Shown in pieces: positions 19,701-31,360 of a stretch of DNA of 64,000 nucleotides; within the stretch, counting starts at the first letter, position 1, and every line of letters begins with the position of its first letter. The notes beneath the pieces were generated by a model. It was not told the origin of the DNA, ran no database searches, and saw only the letters and a program-made list of their open reading frames with translations. This DNA comes from Shinisaurus crocodilurus (Eukaryota > Chordata > Lepidosauria > Squamata > Shinisauridae), in assembly GCA_021292165.1 (NCBI GenBank), contig CM037879.1, positions 15,709,525 through 15,773,524 on the forward strand, written 5' to 3'. The translations under genes were made by a program, and so were the position numbers.

Positions 19701-20568
19701 ACAATGGTTTTACCAATAGCTTTTCTAACAGGGCAGAGGCATAAATATCAGAGATGGTAAGTATGTATGGAGACAAAACCCATGCTCGCTCCCTCCCCAT
19801 CTGAAAACCCTTTTTAATGAGCAGAACATAAAATATAAGAAAGAAGAGATCTACTTCCCATTACCTTTATTTCCTGAGTTCTTAGAACACCATTTCAAGT
19901 GAAGATCCTGTTATTGCTGAAGGCCTAAAAGAAACCTGTGGGTGTGAAAAACTATGGCTTATGATTTGCAGTGAGTGAGGGAGGGAAACAAAGTTGAACT
20001 TTCCCACTGCCTTTACTTTCCAGGTTTCCTGACTGAAGATGTGACATGCTAGGAATGGGTGAGGATTTCGTTTCAGTTTGGTTTTCATAAGAATTTACCA
20101 AAATTCACAAAGTCCTCCATATTCAGGACAACAAGAACTTGAGATTAAAAAAAACAACGTTGGAATGTGAGAGAAAGCAAAACAGACATTTTTGACCATC
20201 CAGGCCCAGGGCTTTTAGTGCTTAGATATCTATGCCCCCTATGCGTCGAGGCCAAGAAGCATCCTGGCTTGGATCAGATGTATAAATGTTTCCACGCTGG
20301 CTAAAATCCATGGTTCTGGCCTGGAGCACATTTGGGGCAGAAATCTGGTCCATCCCTTTGGGCCTTTTGGTAGTCAGAAGTTGATGCTCATGCTGTCCAG
20401 TCCAATTGTGTTTTTTTTTTTAAATGGCTTTGTTCCACACAGACTGGGATAGAGGTCCAGTAATCAACAAAGATACAGGATTGGATCAAAGGGAGAGCAA
20501 CGGCCAATGGGAATCTAGGATGAGGGAAATCAATTCCCCAAAGAGGTCACTTTTCCCATGTGCTCATT
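19701..20568. other. Stretch without recognised features
   Basis: No repeat or gene recognised. Confidence 0.4.
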
Positions 20569-20600
20569 TGTTGTTGTTGTTGTTATTGTTGTTGTTGTTG
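20569..20600. repeat. (GTT)n microsatellite
   Basis: About ten units with one ATT interruption. In one frame it reads as a leucine run, which creates a misleading open frame. Confidence 0.85.
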
Positions 20601-20609
20601 GGTGGGAAA

Positions 20610-20757
20610 ATATGCCCAAGGGGTCTAAAGGACCCCAGGCAAGAGCCTTTCCTAGCTCTGTTACTTGATATCCTTCAACTGGAGGCCTTGAACCTGGGAT
20701 CATATGCGTACAAAGCTTGTGGTCTACTCTTGAGCTACTATGTTTCTTCCCCCTCCT
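20610..20757 (-). mobile_element. tRNA-derived SINE, degraded, antisense
   Basis: Read in reverse, the head contains AGTAGCTCAAGAGTAGACC (A-box region) and CCCAGGTTCAAGGCCTCC (B-box region), then GAGCTAGGAAAGGCTCTTGC in the body. It matches the 2719 family but lacks the CR1-like tail. Confidence 0.6.
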
Positions 20758-21281
20758 AGTGGGCTTCCATCTGCTTCTTTCACTTGATGGTCCTCATAGC
20801 CTATTGGTCAGCCCTGAGTTCATTGTTGAGAATGATTTGTCAACAGTATCAAATGAATTGTTACTTTTTAGTGAGTGGTTTGAACAGTACAGGTTTTGTT
20901 TTTTAATGCAGCAAACCAATGTGGACAAACCGAAGAAAGATTTCAGTACTTGAGATGATGGATTGCAAAAAATGATGGGAAGCAGTTCCAGCAGGGGACA
21001 GAGCGGGATGCAAACAGGAAGATACAGCAAAGCTTAATGGAAGCCATAATTCATGGTGCTTCCTGTGGAAATTTTAATTTTGGCAAAGATTGAGAAGATA
21101 ATTCTGAGGGGGTGTGAAATCCAGGGAGTGCCTTCAAATTTCAGTCCTATGCAGCATCTATTTCTGTTTGTTAAAGACATTTTTTTAAAAGAGGGGGGGA
21201 AAGCACTCTCACACACCTCTGGCTACATCTTCATTTTTCTTGGCGTTGGCATAGAAAAAAACATCCAAGTCCATTAGAAGA
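20758..21281. other. Stretch without recognised features
   Basis: No repeat or coding homology. Confidence 0.4.
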
Positions 21282-21326
21282 AGAAGAGAGAGAGAGAGAG
21301 AGAGAGAAGAAGAAGAAGAAGAAAAA
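21282..21326. repeat. Purine microsatellite (AG)n/(AAG)n
   Basis: Alternating AGAGAG and AAGAAG runs. Confidence 0.85.
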
Positions 21327-22149
21327 GGAACAGCCAGGTGGCAAGTCTATTTGCCACCTAGTCAGCTGTGGAAAATACAGAATGATCGAACGAGAGTTTC
21401 TTAAAATAACATGAATGCTGGGACAGAAAAGCTGCCAAGGCTAGGGGTTTTGGAGTTAAAGGAAATTCAGTTACCACCACCCCATACACACACACACTGT
21501 AGGGGGTTGGAGTGCCCGTTCTACTTACCCGCCACAGCTATTTCAGTCTTTATTTATTTTTATTTTTATTTTATTTTGCTTTTTCATGTAATGTAAAACT
21601 TAAAGCAACATTTACCCAACGGCATGCTGGGCACACACTTCTGTTGTGAAAGGGGCTCAAGTGTAACTTGAAAAATTGAGCCACCATGCCCGTTGCGTCA
21701 CCCGCACTAGGTCTTTAAGAGTGGGGACGTTAGGGACAGAATTGATCCTACATACATAGACCCCTGGCTTGCCGGCATGAAAGCAGTGACAGCATACCGT
21801 GGGAGGAAGTAACTATTTGTTCACTGATACAGCATCCATTACAGCTGTCAAGGAAGATGCAAGGGCAGGAATCCCGGCTGCATCACTAGGGAGGCACAGA
21901 ACTGATTTCATCGGTTCTGCCCAAACTCCTGATTGGATTGCAATTCAGTAAGGGGAAGGGAATAGAAATCCATCTCTTGCTAGATTGGAGACATTCATAT
22001 GCGGGTGGGTGGGGAGCATAATTCAGGAAGTAGGGTCACATTCTGAAGGACTCAGGTTCAGCATGGAGAAGAGAAGTGGCTCCTCCAGTTCAGTACAGGC
22101 AAACCAATTCAGTTGTGATCCCCTTGTTGGATCACAAATCTAACAAGTA
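21327..22149. other. Stretch without recognised features
   Basis: A T-rich run near 21550-21580; otherwise unique sequence. Confidence 0.4.
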
Positions 22150-22185
<36 letters not shown>

Positions 22186-22193
22186 CGTGCGTG
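22150..22193. repeat. (GT)n microsatellite
   Basis: About 15 GT units followed by GCGT units. Confidence 0.9.
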
Positions 22194-22286
22194 CTCTTCA
22201 CTTATTCAGGGATTCAAATTACATGTTGAGGGAGGGTGGGGATGAGAGTGCTAGCTCATCCCCCTCCACCACCATCCTCATCGCCC

Positions 22287-22979
22287 CAGGGCCGGATTAA
22301 GATAGGGGCTATTGGAGCTGCAGCTCCAGGCCCCTATCCCAAAACAGGCCCACAATCAGGACCGGTGCAGGGCAGTTTGGCGCCCCAGGCGAAATAATAT
22401 TTAGCGGGGGGCCCTCTCCAAAGCAGCCCTGCTCTGCAAAAAAAAACAACACCCTGCGCCGCCACCACCAACCTACTCTCCCCCCGCCCTGGCGGCGGCT
22501 GCTGCTGCTGCTGCTGCCGCCGCCGCTGCCGAGGAGGAGGAGGAAGTGACGCGACGGGACCCCCGCGCTGTTTTTTGCCGGGGAAACCATGGCAACAGGG
22601 CTGTTTAAGCCCTGTTGCCCTGGTTCCTCCCGCCAAAACAATGCGGGCGGGGCTCCGGAAGCGACACGACGCGGAGAAGGTAAGTGGCGGGGGGGTCGGG
22701 GGGGTGATGGCGGCGGCGGCGGGAGGCGCAGCGGCAGCGAGCGGGAGGGCGGGAGGAGGCGCGGCAGCGAGCGGGACGGGAGGGTGCGGCGGCAGCGGCG
22801 GCGGCGGGAGGGAGGGAGGGAGGGTGGGGAGGCGGAGGCCTGGCGGGGGCGGCGCAGCGGAGGCAGAGGCCTGGCGGGGGCGGCGCAGTGGCAGCGAAGA
22901 GGAGCGCAGCGTTTCTGCACCCTCTTCAGCCGCGCGCCCTCCTCAGCACCAGGCCCATAATGCTCTTAATCCGGCCCTG
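22287..22979. mobile_element. GC-rich hAT-like element with perfect termini
   Basis: Begins CAGGGCCGGATTAAGA and ends TCTTAATCCGGCCCTG, exact inverted repeats. CATCGCCC flanks it at 22279-22286 and 22980-22987, a perfect 8-bp duplication as for hAT elements. The left part (near 22359-22400) contains AGGACCGGTGCAGGGCAG, also the reversed end of the element at 49003-49867. The interior is extremely GC- and CpG-rich with GGC/GCA-type runs and a palindrome ACAGGGCTG...GCCCTGT near 22592-22618. No transposase is encoded; long open frames here are low-complexity artefacts. Confidence 0.85.
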
Positions 22980-23180
22980 CATCGCCCTCCATGAGATGGA
23001 GGCAAACATTTGCCTTCTCGGGGGGGGGGGGAAATCAGAGTAGTAAATCAGAAGGGGAGTACAAAAGATGAAAGTAAATAGAAAAGGCTCTCCACTGCAG
23101 TCATTTTTGCCTCCAACTTGTGTGTGTGTGTGGGGGGGGTGAGGACAGCAATGGAAAGAGGGTGGAGCTAGCATGCTCAT

Positions 23181-23375
23181 GGGGAGGGCCTGTGGCTCAG
23201 TGGTAGAGCACCTGTTTGGCATGAAGAAGGTCCCTGGTTCAATCCCCGGCATCTTCAGGATGGGCTTGGAAAGAATCCTGCCTGAGACCCTGGAGAGCCG
23301 CTGCCAATCAGTGTCGACAATACTGGGCTAGATGGTCCAATGGTCCGACTCAGTATAAGCCAGTTTCCTGTGTTC
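23181..23375 (+). mobile_element. tRNA-derived SINE with CR1-type tail
   Basis: A nearly full copy: A-box-like TGTGGCTCAGTGGTAGAGC, B-box-like GGTTCAATCCCCGGC, body with CAGTGTCGACAATACTGG, tail CTAGATGGTCCAATGG and CCTGTGTTCCTG. Confidence 0.9.
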
Positions 23376-23514
23376 CTGCTCTTCTTCATCACATGAGTAG
23401 TTTGAATAGGGCTCTTGTTGCCTTCTTCTCCCTAAATTAAAACCTTCCTGAGCTGTTATTCCACCACAGAAGGTAGGACTAAGAAAGACGTCTCTCTGAA
23501 TACTTGAAATCTGC

Positions 23515-23592
23515 AGCCCATCAGTGTAGAAAATACTGAGCTAGATGGACCATTTGTCTGATTTGGTATAAGGCAGCTCCCTATGTGCCAAT
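23515..23592 (+). mobile_element. tRNA/CR1 SINE, 3' tail only
   Basis: AATACTGAGCTAGATGGACC, then GTATAAGGCAGCTCCCTATG, is the 3' portion of the same SINE family, about 140 bp after the full copy. Confidence 0.65.
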
Positions 23593-23612
23593 GGTTCCAT
23601 TGCAAATCCGTG

Positions 23613-23648
<36 letters not shown>
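23613..23648. repeat. (GT)n microsatellite
   Basis: About 18 uninterrupted units. Confidence 0.9.
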
Positions 23649-23649
<1 letters not shown>

Positions 23650-23697
23650 GGCTCCACCTCTTCCTTATGCATCATTACTTCCCAGAAAGCATAGTCC

Positions 23698-23968
23698 CAG
23701 GGCTGGCCCTACCATTAGGCAGAGTGAGGCAGCCACCTCAGGTGGCAGATGCTGAGGGGCCGGAAATGGACAGAGCTGTGTGTGTCACACAGCTTGCCCT
23801 GGGTCCCCTAAACTAGCATCTTGCTCTCAGGTGCAGTGGGGGACACTTTGCCATCAGCAGTGTTGAAGTAAGGTTCATCTTCCAGTCTGGTTGGCTTTTA
23901 TATATGGAATAAGGGTGACACCATCTTGTCTTTCGCCTAAGGCAGCAAAATGACTGGGGCCAGCCCTC
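23698..23968. mobile_element. hAT-like element (CAGGGCTGGCCCTACC family)
   Basis: The left end CAGGGCTGGCCCTACCATTA and the right end GACTGGGGCCAGCCCTC are inverted in their outer bases. The flanks CATAGTCC and AATAATCC agree at 6 of 8. Fragments of the family lie near 12490 and 39500; 49003 begins similarly. Confidence 0.6.
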
Positions 23969-24129
23969 AATAATCCCAACCCTGAACCTTGATAAACTGA
24001 GCCAAGGGGGTTGTGGGATGCTGGGATACAATGCAAACTAGGCTGTATCACAGTTGTAGGGTGGACATCTCCCTGTCGTTCTGGGAAATTATAGAGAAAA
24101 TGCATATATAAGAATCTCTATATCCTTTT

Positions 24130-24209
24130 GGGTATAGAGTGAACAGTGTCTTCAACTTTAATCTACTACTGTGTCCCAGGTATCACAAGTTTGGGAAACA
24201 CTGACTTAA
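24130..24209 (-). mobile_element. hAT-type terminal fragment
   Basis: The right edge reversed reads CAGTGTTTCCCAAACTTGTG, a typical hAT terminus. The left boundary is not visible. Confidence 0.4.
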
Positions 24210-25683
24210 AGTATTTCTTTTTGTCTATAAAGCAGTTCTGTTTCCACACCCACCTGGTTTAGAAATGTGGAGCTCTCTCTCTCCTGTGTATAATATATGC
24301 CAGTAATTAATCCACATTCCTTAGTCAAGAATATTAAAGGAAAAGGATAAAAAATATCTCTCCATCATTTCTGTATTGAAATGTAATCTCTGTAAAGTAG
24401 GATATAGGCTAAGAGGTATTTGGCTAGGTTATTGGCTGGAACAGTTTAAGCAACAACAAAATCCCTTTGAAATATAGGAATGTTAGATCTAGAATTGAAC
24501 CTTTAAGCAGAGTATTGATTGCAAAAGCTTGTCAGCCTGGAAAAACAAAGGAAGGCATGGTTAGTTTTATTATTATAAGTCCTGTTTTATACTTGTTTTC
24601 TCACAACCTGAATAAGACCATCTGGTTAAAATATCACCTCTAACCTCATTTTTCTGCGTCTACTGGGCATTCATGAATTGGAAAGCTACTAACATAGGCT
24701 AATAAAGAGAGCTGTGTTTCAGAGATCTGGAGCTGCAAAAATACTCCAGATGAATCCACTGTGGGATTTTTAAACAAAATTTCACACTGGAAACAACTGA
24801 ATTCATTTTTTGATATCATTTGCACAAGTAGACTGTAAAGTTACAATAGTTTTTGTTTCATTTTTCTAAAGGTGACTAAGGTCGGTTGGTAACCTGAAAT
24901 GAAGCTTTGTAATTTTCAGAAGCAACAAACATTCACAAAGTCATTTGGACTCGCTGCATGGCTGGCATTTATGCAAATCCAATATCCTCATCATCTTTGT
25001 TGTTGTTGTTGTTGTTGTTGTTACTGGTAATGTTCTTGTTCTGAGGAGGAGGAGGAGGACCATGCCATCAGCATACATGGCACCTTACAGAGTAACAAAG
25101 ACAACATAGACAGTTCCCTGCCCACAAGGTGCTTACAATATAAGAGAGATAGTGGGGAAACAATGTGAAAAGGGAGGGAGGAAGGGGTAGCCACGGGTAG
25201 GGAGAGAGCCATGTGGGCAAATGCTGTTACATGTATTTAAGCTTGGTTACAGTTTGGCCTGAAGATTAAGACGATAAACCAAAGGCCACACAGAAAAGGT
25301 GTTTTTTGTGGAGGGATTTCAAGGAAAGGAGTTTGTCCATGTGTAATCTCAGGCTTTGCTCGCGTGAAGGAATCTTGAGAGCACTTACCAAAACCAGTTA
25401 TCTCTCAATATAAGTAAGGGCTGCAGAAGAGTATTGATATCTTCATGACAGACAGCAAAAGATGGGGGTTAGGACAAAAAGAAATGTCCACTGGAATGTT
25501 TCCCATTTTTTGTGTATTGCCCAAGGGCCAGAGAAACTGCTCTGGCAGCTTTCTCCAGATCCTGATGTTAACGTTTGCTTTACTTACTGCAAAATACCTG
25601 GGATTTCCACCATGCTCTGACTTCCCTCTATGATGACATTGCATAGTTTCTTTGATTCCCATAACTGGCCAACACAACATTTC
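24210..25683. other. Mostly unique, AT-rich stretch
   Basis: Contains (GTT)n near 24998-25022 and a GGAGGAGG run near 25044. No coding homology or repeat family recognised. Fairly free of repeats compared with its surroundings. Confidence 0.4.
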
Positions 25684-25807
25684 TAGGGTGGCCATGTGTT
25701 CTCCTTTGCAGAAGCCATCCTCTATTTGAAGGACTGCAAGAGGTCAGTCCTCTGTTTTAAGGCACCCCCTTTTCCTGTGTGTCTCCAGATGTTCTTGGAT
25801 GACAACT

Positions 25808-25865
<58 letters not shown>

Positions 25866-26275
25866 CTGACCCGTGGCCCTGCTGTCTGGGACTGACGGAG
25901 ACCAACAACACCTAGAAGGGCACAAGTTCCCTATCCCTGCTCTATTTGAAGGGCTATCCAGGCTAAGCCTGGTTTAAAGCTAAAGAACCCCAAGAAGGGA
26001 GAAAAGGGACCTTGAAGTGGCCCATCAACAGTGAGCACCTGGACAGCAGACTGAGCAGCCGGCACACAGGTCACCTGGTCAGCCTTCCTCACGATGGGGA
26101 GAGAGATTGCATTTATTCTTCAATTATAGTTATTATTTCTAAATGTACATCTGTATGTATAAATTAGCATATGCACATTTTATGCAAAATGGTGTCCTTT
26201 TTTGCCCACCCACCCCCACTTTTGCGGGATACATTCCCTCCTGTTTGGTGAGTCATCATTAAATGGCCCACCCTA
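25684..26275. mobile_element. DNA element TAGGGTGGCCA...GGCCCACCCTA
   Basis: Termini TAGGGTGGCCATGTG and AATGGCCCACCCTA are inverted. The internal order (CCTCTATTTGAAGGACTG, ...ACACAGGTCACCTGGTC, ...TTATTTCTAAATGTACATC) recurs in the interrupted copy at 48837-50838. This copy carries (ATC)n at 25812-25864 that the other lacks. No coding part is visible. Confidence 0.65.
25812..25864. repeat. (ATC)n microsatellite
   Basis: About 17 uninterrupted units. Confidence 0.9.
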
Positions 26276-26465
26276 AACATTTCCCATCATGTTTGCATCA
26301 CGGCACTTCAGCGCTCACCTCCTATTTCCACCATGATCTTCCCTTTCTTGCGAGATTACAGAAGGTATAGACTCGGTTGTTTCCCTCTTCTTCCACAACT
26401 GAGGGCATTCACATATGGACGAATGCCAGATAAACGCCAAGCATCTCAGCTGTTCATTTTGTTCG

Positions 26466-26765
26466 TAGGGATGTGCAAATCTGCAAAGCTCAGAGCTCGC
26501 CAAAGTTCTCTGAATTCCAAAGTTCTTTGCAACTTGAGTCTATATCAGATTGTGAGCTTTGTTGTTGTTGTTTTTCTTTTCGTATGAAAATCTGTGTGTA
26601 TTTTCAATGCATATTTTTTTCCAAATGTATGCATCAATTGTGCGCATCTTTGAAATGTATGCATTCAAACCCCCATTGATTAAAGCATATTTGTGCACAT
26701 TTTTCAAAAGTACGCATTGTTTCATGCACATTTTTCAGATGTACATTTGATGTTGAATGCATTTG
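26466..26765. repeat. AGGGATGTGCA repeat with ATGCATATTT units
   Basis: Starts TAGGGATGTGCAAATCTGC and continues with repeated TGTATGCAT/CACATTTTTC units about 25-40 bp apart. This style is shared with 34276 and 37908. The right end is not defined; a G run lies at 26765-26774. Confidence 0.45.
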
Positions 26766-27351
26766 GGGGGGGGGTCTGTGAATAACGTTGCAAGCTCAGA
26801 AATGTACAGATTTCGACTGCAGGTTGCAACCAAGTCTGTGTTCTGTCTGGAAGGTGCAAGCTGGGTAAATCCTGATCAAAACCAAATTGAGATGAATTTC
26901 TCATACATTCCTAACAGAAGCAGCTTAAAAGATCCCTGGATTCAATTTCCTCTCTCCAGCTGTGCTTGTCAAAAGCACTACAAAAACAGTGGAATATATC
27001 AGAAAATGTGGAAATTTCTGCAGTGGCAGGGAAGGGATTTCTCAGGTTGGATCTCCTGCTTCAAGATCATACCCCTCTCTCTCTCTTCCTCCTTTAGAGG
27101 GGTGATACAATCTATCCCATGGTCTCTGGGATACCCACCCCACTGCATGGACCATAGGATTGCACTGTTTGTTTGCTTTAAACAAACAAATAAATAGTTT
27201 GCATTACTAGTTGTCAGAGAGGCTCTGTGTCTCTGTGACAAAACTGGGTTGTGAAAAATAAAATAAAATTAGACCTGAGCTGACATTTGCACACAACTCT
27301 ACGAACTGGCAAGCTATTTGTTTATTATTTTTAATGACATGGAAGATGCCA
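26766..27351. other. Stretch without recognised features
   Basis: A 146-codon open frame here has no recognisable domain and is likely chance. Confidence 0.4.
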
Positions 27352-27480
27352 TACTTATTTATTTATTTATTTAGTCGGAATTTATACCCCACCCTTCAAC
27401 TACATTAGCAGGGTAGTTTATGATAATACATTAGCAATGCTGTAATAAATTAAAGTAAGCTTAAAAAGAGCAAAACTTTA
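27352..27480 (-). mobile_element. LINE 3' untranslated fragment
   Basis: (TTTA)n followed by GGAATTTATACCCCACCC and A-rich sequence is the reversed end of an L2-group element. Confidence 0.5.
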
Positions 27481-27537
27481 ACAGGTGTATATAAATAATC
27501 CATATGTTATGGATTTTCTACCTTTGGCACTGGAATT

Positions 27538-27712
27538 TCATAGATTCATAGATCATAGAGTTGGAAGGGGCCTACAAGGCCATCGAGTCCAAGCCCCTGC
27601 TCAATGCAGGAAACTAGAGGAGGGGGTCTCCCATCCAAGTAATAACCAGGCCTGGCCCTGCTTAGCTTTCCACACTCAGACAAGCTGAGCCAGCGTGTTG
27701 CTGGATACGGGC
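27538..27712 (-). mobile_element. 5S-rRNA-derived SINE with CR1 tail, copy 1
   Basis: Reversed, the head includes GAAAGCTAAGCAGGGCCAGG and CTGGTTATTACTTGGATGGG followed by AGACC, matching 5S rRNA around its internal promoter (A box, intermediate element, C box). After AGACCCCCTCCTCTAG comes a tail, TTGGACTCGATGGCCTTGTA then GGCCCCTTCCAACTCTATGA, that also ends the CR1 at 56769. The 5' part differs from the other two copies (CCAGCAACACGCTGGC), so it is either diverged or a subfamily. Confidence 0.85.
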
Positions 27713-28219
27713 ATCAAGTGAAGCCCCTGTTCTGCCACTGAACAAGCTCAGTAACCTCTGAGTAAAGCTTTTGCTCTCTGATTTGGGAAAGTGCCTATTC
27801 TGATTTTGCTGACTCTAATTTCAACCTTTGATGAGCAGGGAGGGACTTCCTTGTTGTGATCTTCATTCTCCCAGAGAACCACCAGTGCTAAGATTAGACT
27901 TTCAACCTTATGTCACATCATACTCCGCAGAGTACCACCAGTGACCAGAGGGGAAGAACCTGGAAAGAACAGCTGCTTTTAAGATGGGATTATCATGACC
28001 TGCTCTGGAAGAATTGTGTAAACAGCTGTCTGTAGCACAGTCAATGTCAGCCTGCAATATGGTTTGGCCGGACATAGGTTGCTGTGGTTTTCCCCAGGAA
28101 CCTTAGTTGAGAAATTCAGTGTTGGGAAAGCTTGGAATTTCTTTAATATTAGAACAGTCGATACTAGATTCTCTAGCAGAGAAAACTGAACCGGCGTGTT
28201 CTTATATGCCGGCTGGACA
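27713..28219. other. Stretch without recognised features
   Basis: Unique sequence; no frames with homology. Confidence 0.4.
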
Positions 28220-28322
28220 AAGATTAGAAGTATTGGTTGGAGGGGTGGAATTAAGGTAAAGAAGGAGGGGTGGAATTAAGGTAAAGATTAGAAGTATTAG
28301 TTGGAGGGGTGGAATTAAGATG
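28220..28322. repeat. Short tandem duplication
   Basis: The unit TTGGAGGGGTGGAATTAAGG with GTAAAG and AGATTAGAAGTATT occurs in about two and a half copies. Confidence 0.7.
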
Positions 28323-28814
28323 TTCGAATTTTCCCTTCCATTCTAAGTACAGGCCCCATCCAAACTGGCTCTCCTTTGCTTGAGTTCTTAGCCTTACAGC
28401 TAAACTGGTGTTAAGCAAATAAAGTCTCTCCGTGCTGTGGAAAGATCAGCTGATAAATGTCCTGTGGAATCTGAGCCCGCACCGTGCCTAGTTTGATTTA
28501 TGCAGTTTGGACTATGTGCGGTTAGAGACGGCTTTCCAAAGTTTTGCTAGGTTTGACCAGCCACAAATGGCATGAAAACAACCCTCCAGAGGAAAAAGCT
28601 GTCTGAGAAACTTGTCAATCAGCTGTTCTCTCTGGGATTTTTCCCCTCAGGGATGGCAGCATCCATTAAAGAAGATAGGATAAACTCTCATTTTTATCAG
28701 TGCTGAGTGATGCAAATGTGGCTTGTGCATAGCTGGTGAATGTTTATTCCACCTCTGAGATATGCATCCAGCAAAAACAGCCTAACCCTTTTTTTCCTTC
28801 TTCCCCTGGGTTAG
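28323..28814. other. Stretch without recognised features
   Basis: No gene or repeat recognised. Confidence 0.4.
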
Positions 28815-28905
28815 GGGTTGTATCAAATCTTAGTTCCACTTAGAGTACATCCATTGAAATGAATGGGATTTAAGTTAGACTAACATTAGTTACAATCCAT
28901 TGGGT
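28815..28905. mobile_element. Hairpin MITE fragment
   Basis: TCTTAGTTCCACTTAGAGTA, CATTGAAATGAATGGGATTT and AAGTTAGACTAACATTAG are shared with 16986 and 58968. Confidence 0.5.
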
Positions 28906-29047
28906 GCCAAACCGTTTGGCTATATATTTGATGCATTTGCTAGATTTGAAACTTTGAATGTTATTTGGATTTTGCTTCAATGTAAATTGAGAATTTGCAT
29001 TTCTGTGTGGGTTTTGAAATCCTGCAGTGTTGGAACTGGCACTTGGA

Positions 29048-29048
<1 letters not shown>

Positions 29049-29091
<43 letters not shown>
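29049..29091. repeat. (TCTG)n-(TC)n microsatellite
   Basis: Six or so TCTG units followed by TC units. Confidence 0.9.
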
Positions 29092-29092
<1 letters not shown>

Positions 29093-29854
29093 GACTGGCC
29101 AAATCTTGATTGAACACATAGATCTGTTGCAGTCATATACAGTTGGCCCATACTAAATTCATGTTGAATATCCATCCAATAATATATGGACATGTATTTG
29201 TGTATGTTGGGGGTGGGTGGGTTGTTTTGCCTTGTCTTCTTTCTAAATCTGAAGGCAAAAAGTCATCTGGATCACCGGTTAAAGAAATGACATATGTCCT
29301 GAAAGCATATAATACGACATTGTGACTTCTATATTTGCAGATATCCTGTTTTATCCTGTTTTTCTCCCACTTCACAAAGAAAACTCAGTGCTCGAGGGAA
29401 CTGCAAAACTGGGATGTGCTAGAATGGCCTAAGATAAATTTAGCTGAAGCCAAGAATGCCCCTGGTTTGGCTCTGGAAAGTATGCTAAGCAGCCAAGGAC
29501 ATTGGGAAGGCTGGTTCAATGTCAATATGAAGAGCATAGTGTATGGCACTTTACAAGGAACACAAGAAAATTACATATATCCTATGTGGATTGCATACAA
29601 GATTCGAATGCAATATACTTTGACCCACATGGAAAACAACATTATCTAGTGCAAGAAAAGTGTGATAGCTTGCTAATGTCTATAATCAAGAAAATGCATG
29701 TTCTTTTACAGTTCCAGGAATGTTTTGGAGACTGCCGTTTTAACTGCTGTTGCAGTTTTATTTTTTTGCTCAATTTCTTACTACTACTGAGCATTTATTT
29801 TTATTGTATGTTATTCTGCTTAAACCAGCAGTCCTGTGCACACGTACTTGTGAT
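29092..29854. other. Stretch without recognised features
   Basis: Open frames of 104 and 136 codons overlap here in different frames and show no domain; they are probably chance. Confidence 0.4.
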
Positions 29855-29855
29855 T

Positions 29856-30440
29856 AGCAGGGTCGGCTCCAGGTTTGAGGGAGCCCGAGCCACCATTTTA
29901 AATTTCTCATGATGTAGCATTGTTCTGGGGGCATTTATTTATTTAATTTATATCCCACCTTTCCACCCAAAAATGGCGCTCAAGGAGGCTAACAATAAAA
30001 TCCAGATTAAACGCAAAATCTTAATTAAAACACAACATAAAAACAAATACATTAAAAATACACGTTAAACCACAACAATAAAAGAAATAAATAGCACCAG
30101 TCAATTAAAAAAAACCCTTCAGCAACAGATTGGTTTATATGCCAAAGGCCTACCTAAATAAAAATGCCTTGGCCTGTAAGCGGAAGGACTGGGGGCCAAC
30201 CTAGGCAATGCCTCAGCTAGGCATTGTGGGGAATTAAAATTATTCTCCCATGGGGTTACTACTTTATTTTCACACAATGCCTCAGAGTAATGCTATGTCA
30301 GATACTCTGTGGAAAATTTAAAATGGTGGGCAGCTCCCCAAGCCAGCCAGCCAGCCACCATGGTTGGCCCTGGGCCGGCATCAAGGATTGGCCCTGCTGA
30401 GACCTTTGGGCCTTCGCAGTTGCTCAAGGTTGCCTGGTGC
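29856..30440. mobile_element. hAT-type fragment containing an L2-like tail
   Basis: CAGGGTCGGCTCCAGG at 29860 looks like a hAT terminus. An antisense L2-group 3' region starts at 29934 (ATTTATTTATTTAATTTATA, CCACCTTTCCACCC) and runs to about 30215. Beyond it GGTTGGCCCTGGGCC may be the far hAT part. Boundaries are approximate. Confidence 0.45.
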
Positions 30441-31261
30441 TGATGTCATCCCTGGGATTAAGTCCCATCAAACTCAGTGGAAAATACTCTTAAGTAAACA
30501 TGCATAGAATTAGGCCAGCTGTCTTCTGTTGGGCTTTGAATGTGTCTCACACAGTCTCCAACTGCCCCGAAAATGCCGGGACCGTCCCGAAAACCCTTAA
30601 GCCATCACAGCTTCTCACTTTGTTATGCCGAGACCTGAATTCCCCTGGCTCTGGCAAGCTAAAGGGGAGGCTCTTAAAGGGGCCATGAAGTTTTAGCTTA
30701 GTTGCAGTTTTGCCCACGGCCCTTTTAAGATAGCTCTCCTTAGGCTCCAACGGCCGCCCACAGTAAGCAAGGAGGGAACGCGAGGATGTGTGTGCGTGCA
30801 CTCTACCTGCTGCCTCTGCTTTGTGAAAAGAAAAGGACCAAGGGAGAGGTGAATGAGGGAATTTGTCACATGATTCCTATCTTTATATTGCCAAAGATTT
30901 TATTTCCTAACAAGGCTGACTCTGTGCCTCTAACAGGTAAGGTTACAGTGTCAGAAGAAAATGCAAGAAACTTCCCCTTCTCTCTGAAGCTCCTTGTTTG
31001 GGGGTGTGGAGTGGGTGGGTAAGCCTCACCTGTTGAATTTGTGCCAATCCTGCCAATTAAAAAAAAAGAGAGATTGCCCTGCAAGCACTGACCCCCCCAC
31101 CCCCATGAAAAACACCAGATATCAACAATTAAGGGTTTAAGTAAGGTAAAAAAAATATTACAAAAGCCACTTATAAAATAGTATAAAATAATATATAATA
31201 TGATAATGTAATAATTATAATATATACGATTTTGTGTGTTTCCTCTAATAACTTTTGTACT
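30441..31261. other. Mostly unique stretch
   Basis: A trace of the GCAATCC-type MITE lies near 30455-30515 (TTAAGTCCCATCAAACTCAG). Otherwise no features. Confidence 0.4.
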
Positions 31262-31360
31262 TGACCATGCCCTTTGGTTGCCTGGCCAAACCCTTGGCCA
31301 TGCCCTCATGTTGCCTGGCCACACCCTCTTGACCACACCTTCATGTTGCTTAACTATACC
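31262..31360. repeat. Imperfect tandem repeat, ~32-bp unit
   Basis: Three units of the form CCATGCCCTCATGTTGCCTGG followed by CCAAACCC/CCACACCC. Possibly the decayed interior of a hAT element. Confidence 0.6.

Noticed and set aside
20424..20759. 111-codon frame with a leucine run, resembling a signal or membrane segment
   Set aside because: The leucines come from a (GTT)n microsatellite and the rest from an antisense SINE.
22309..22994. Long overlapping open frames (100-203 codons) on both strands
   Set aside because: They are low-complexity Ala/Arg/Gly/Pro/Ser strings produced by CpG-rich DNA inside a transposon with defined ends; they have no domain or codon signal.
26757..27197. 146-codon open frame
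   Set aside because: No recognisable domain, and its edge lies in repeat sequence; length is compatible with chance in 64 kb.
29335..29912. Two overlapping frames of 104 and 136 codons
   Set aside because: Different frames, no domains, no splice-site context I would trust.
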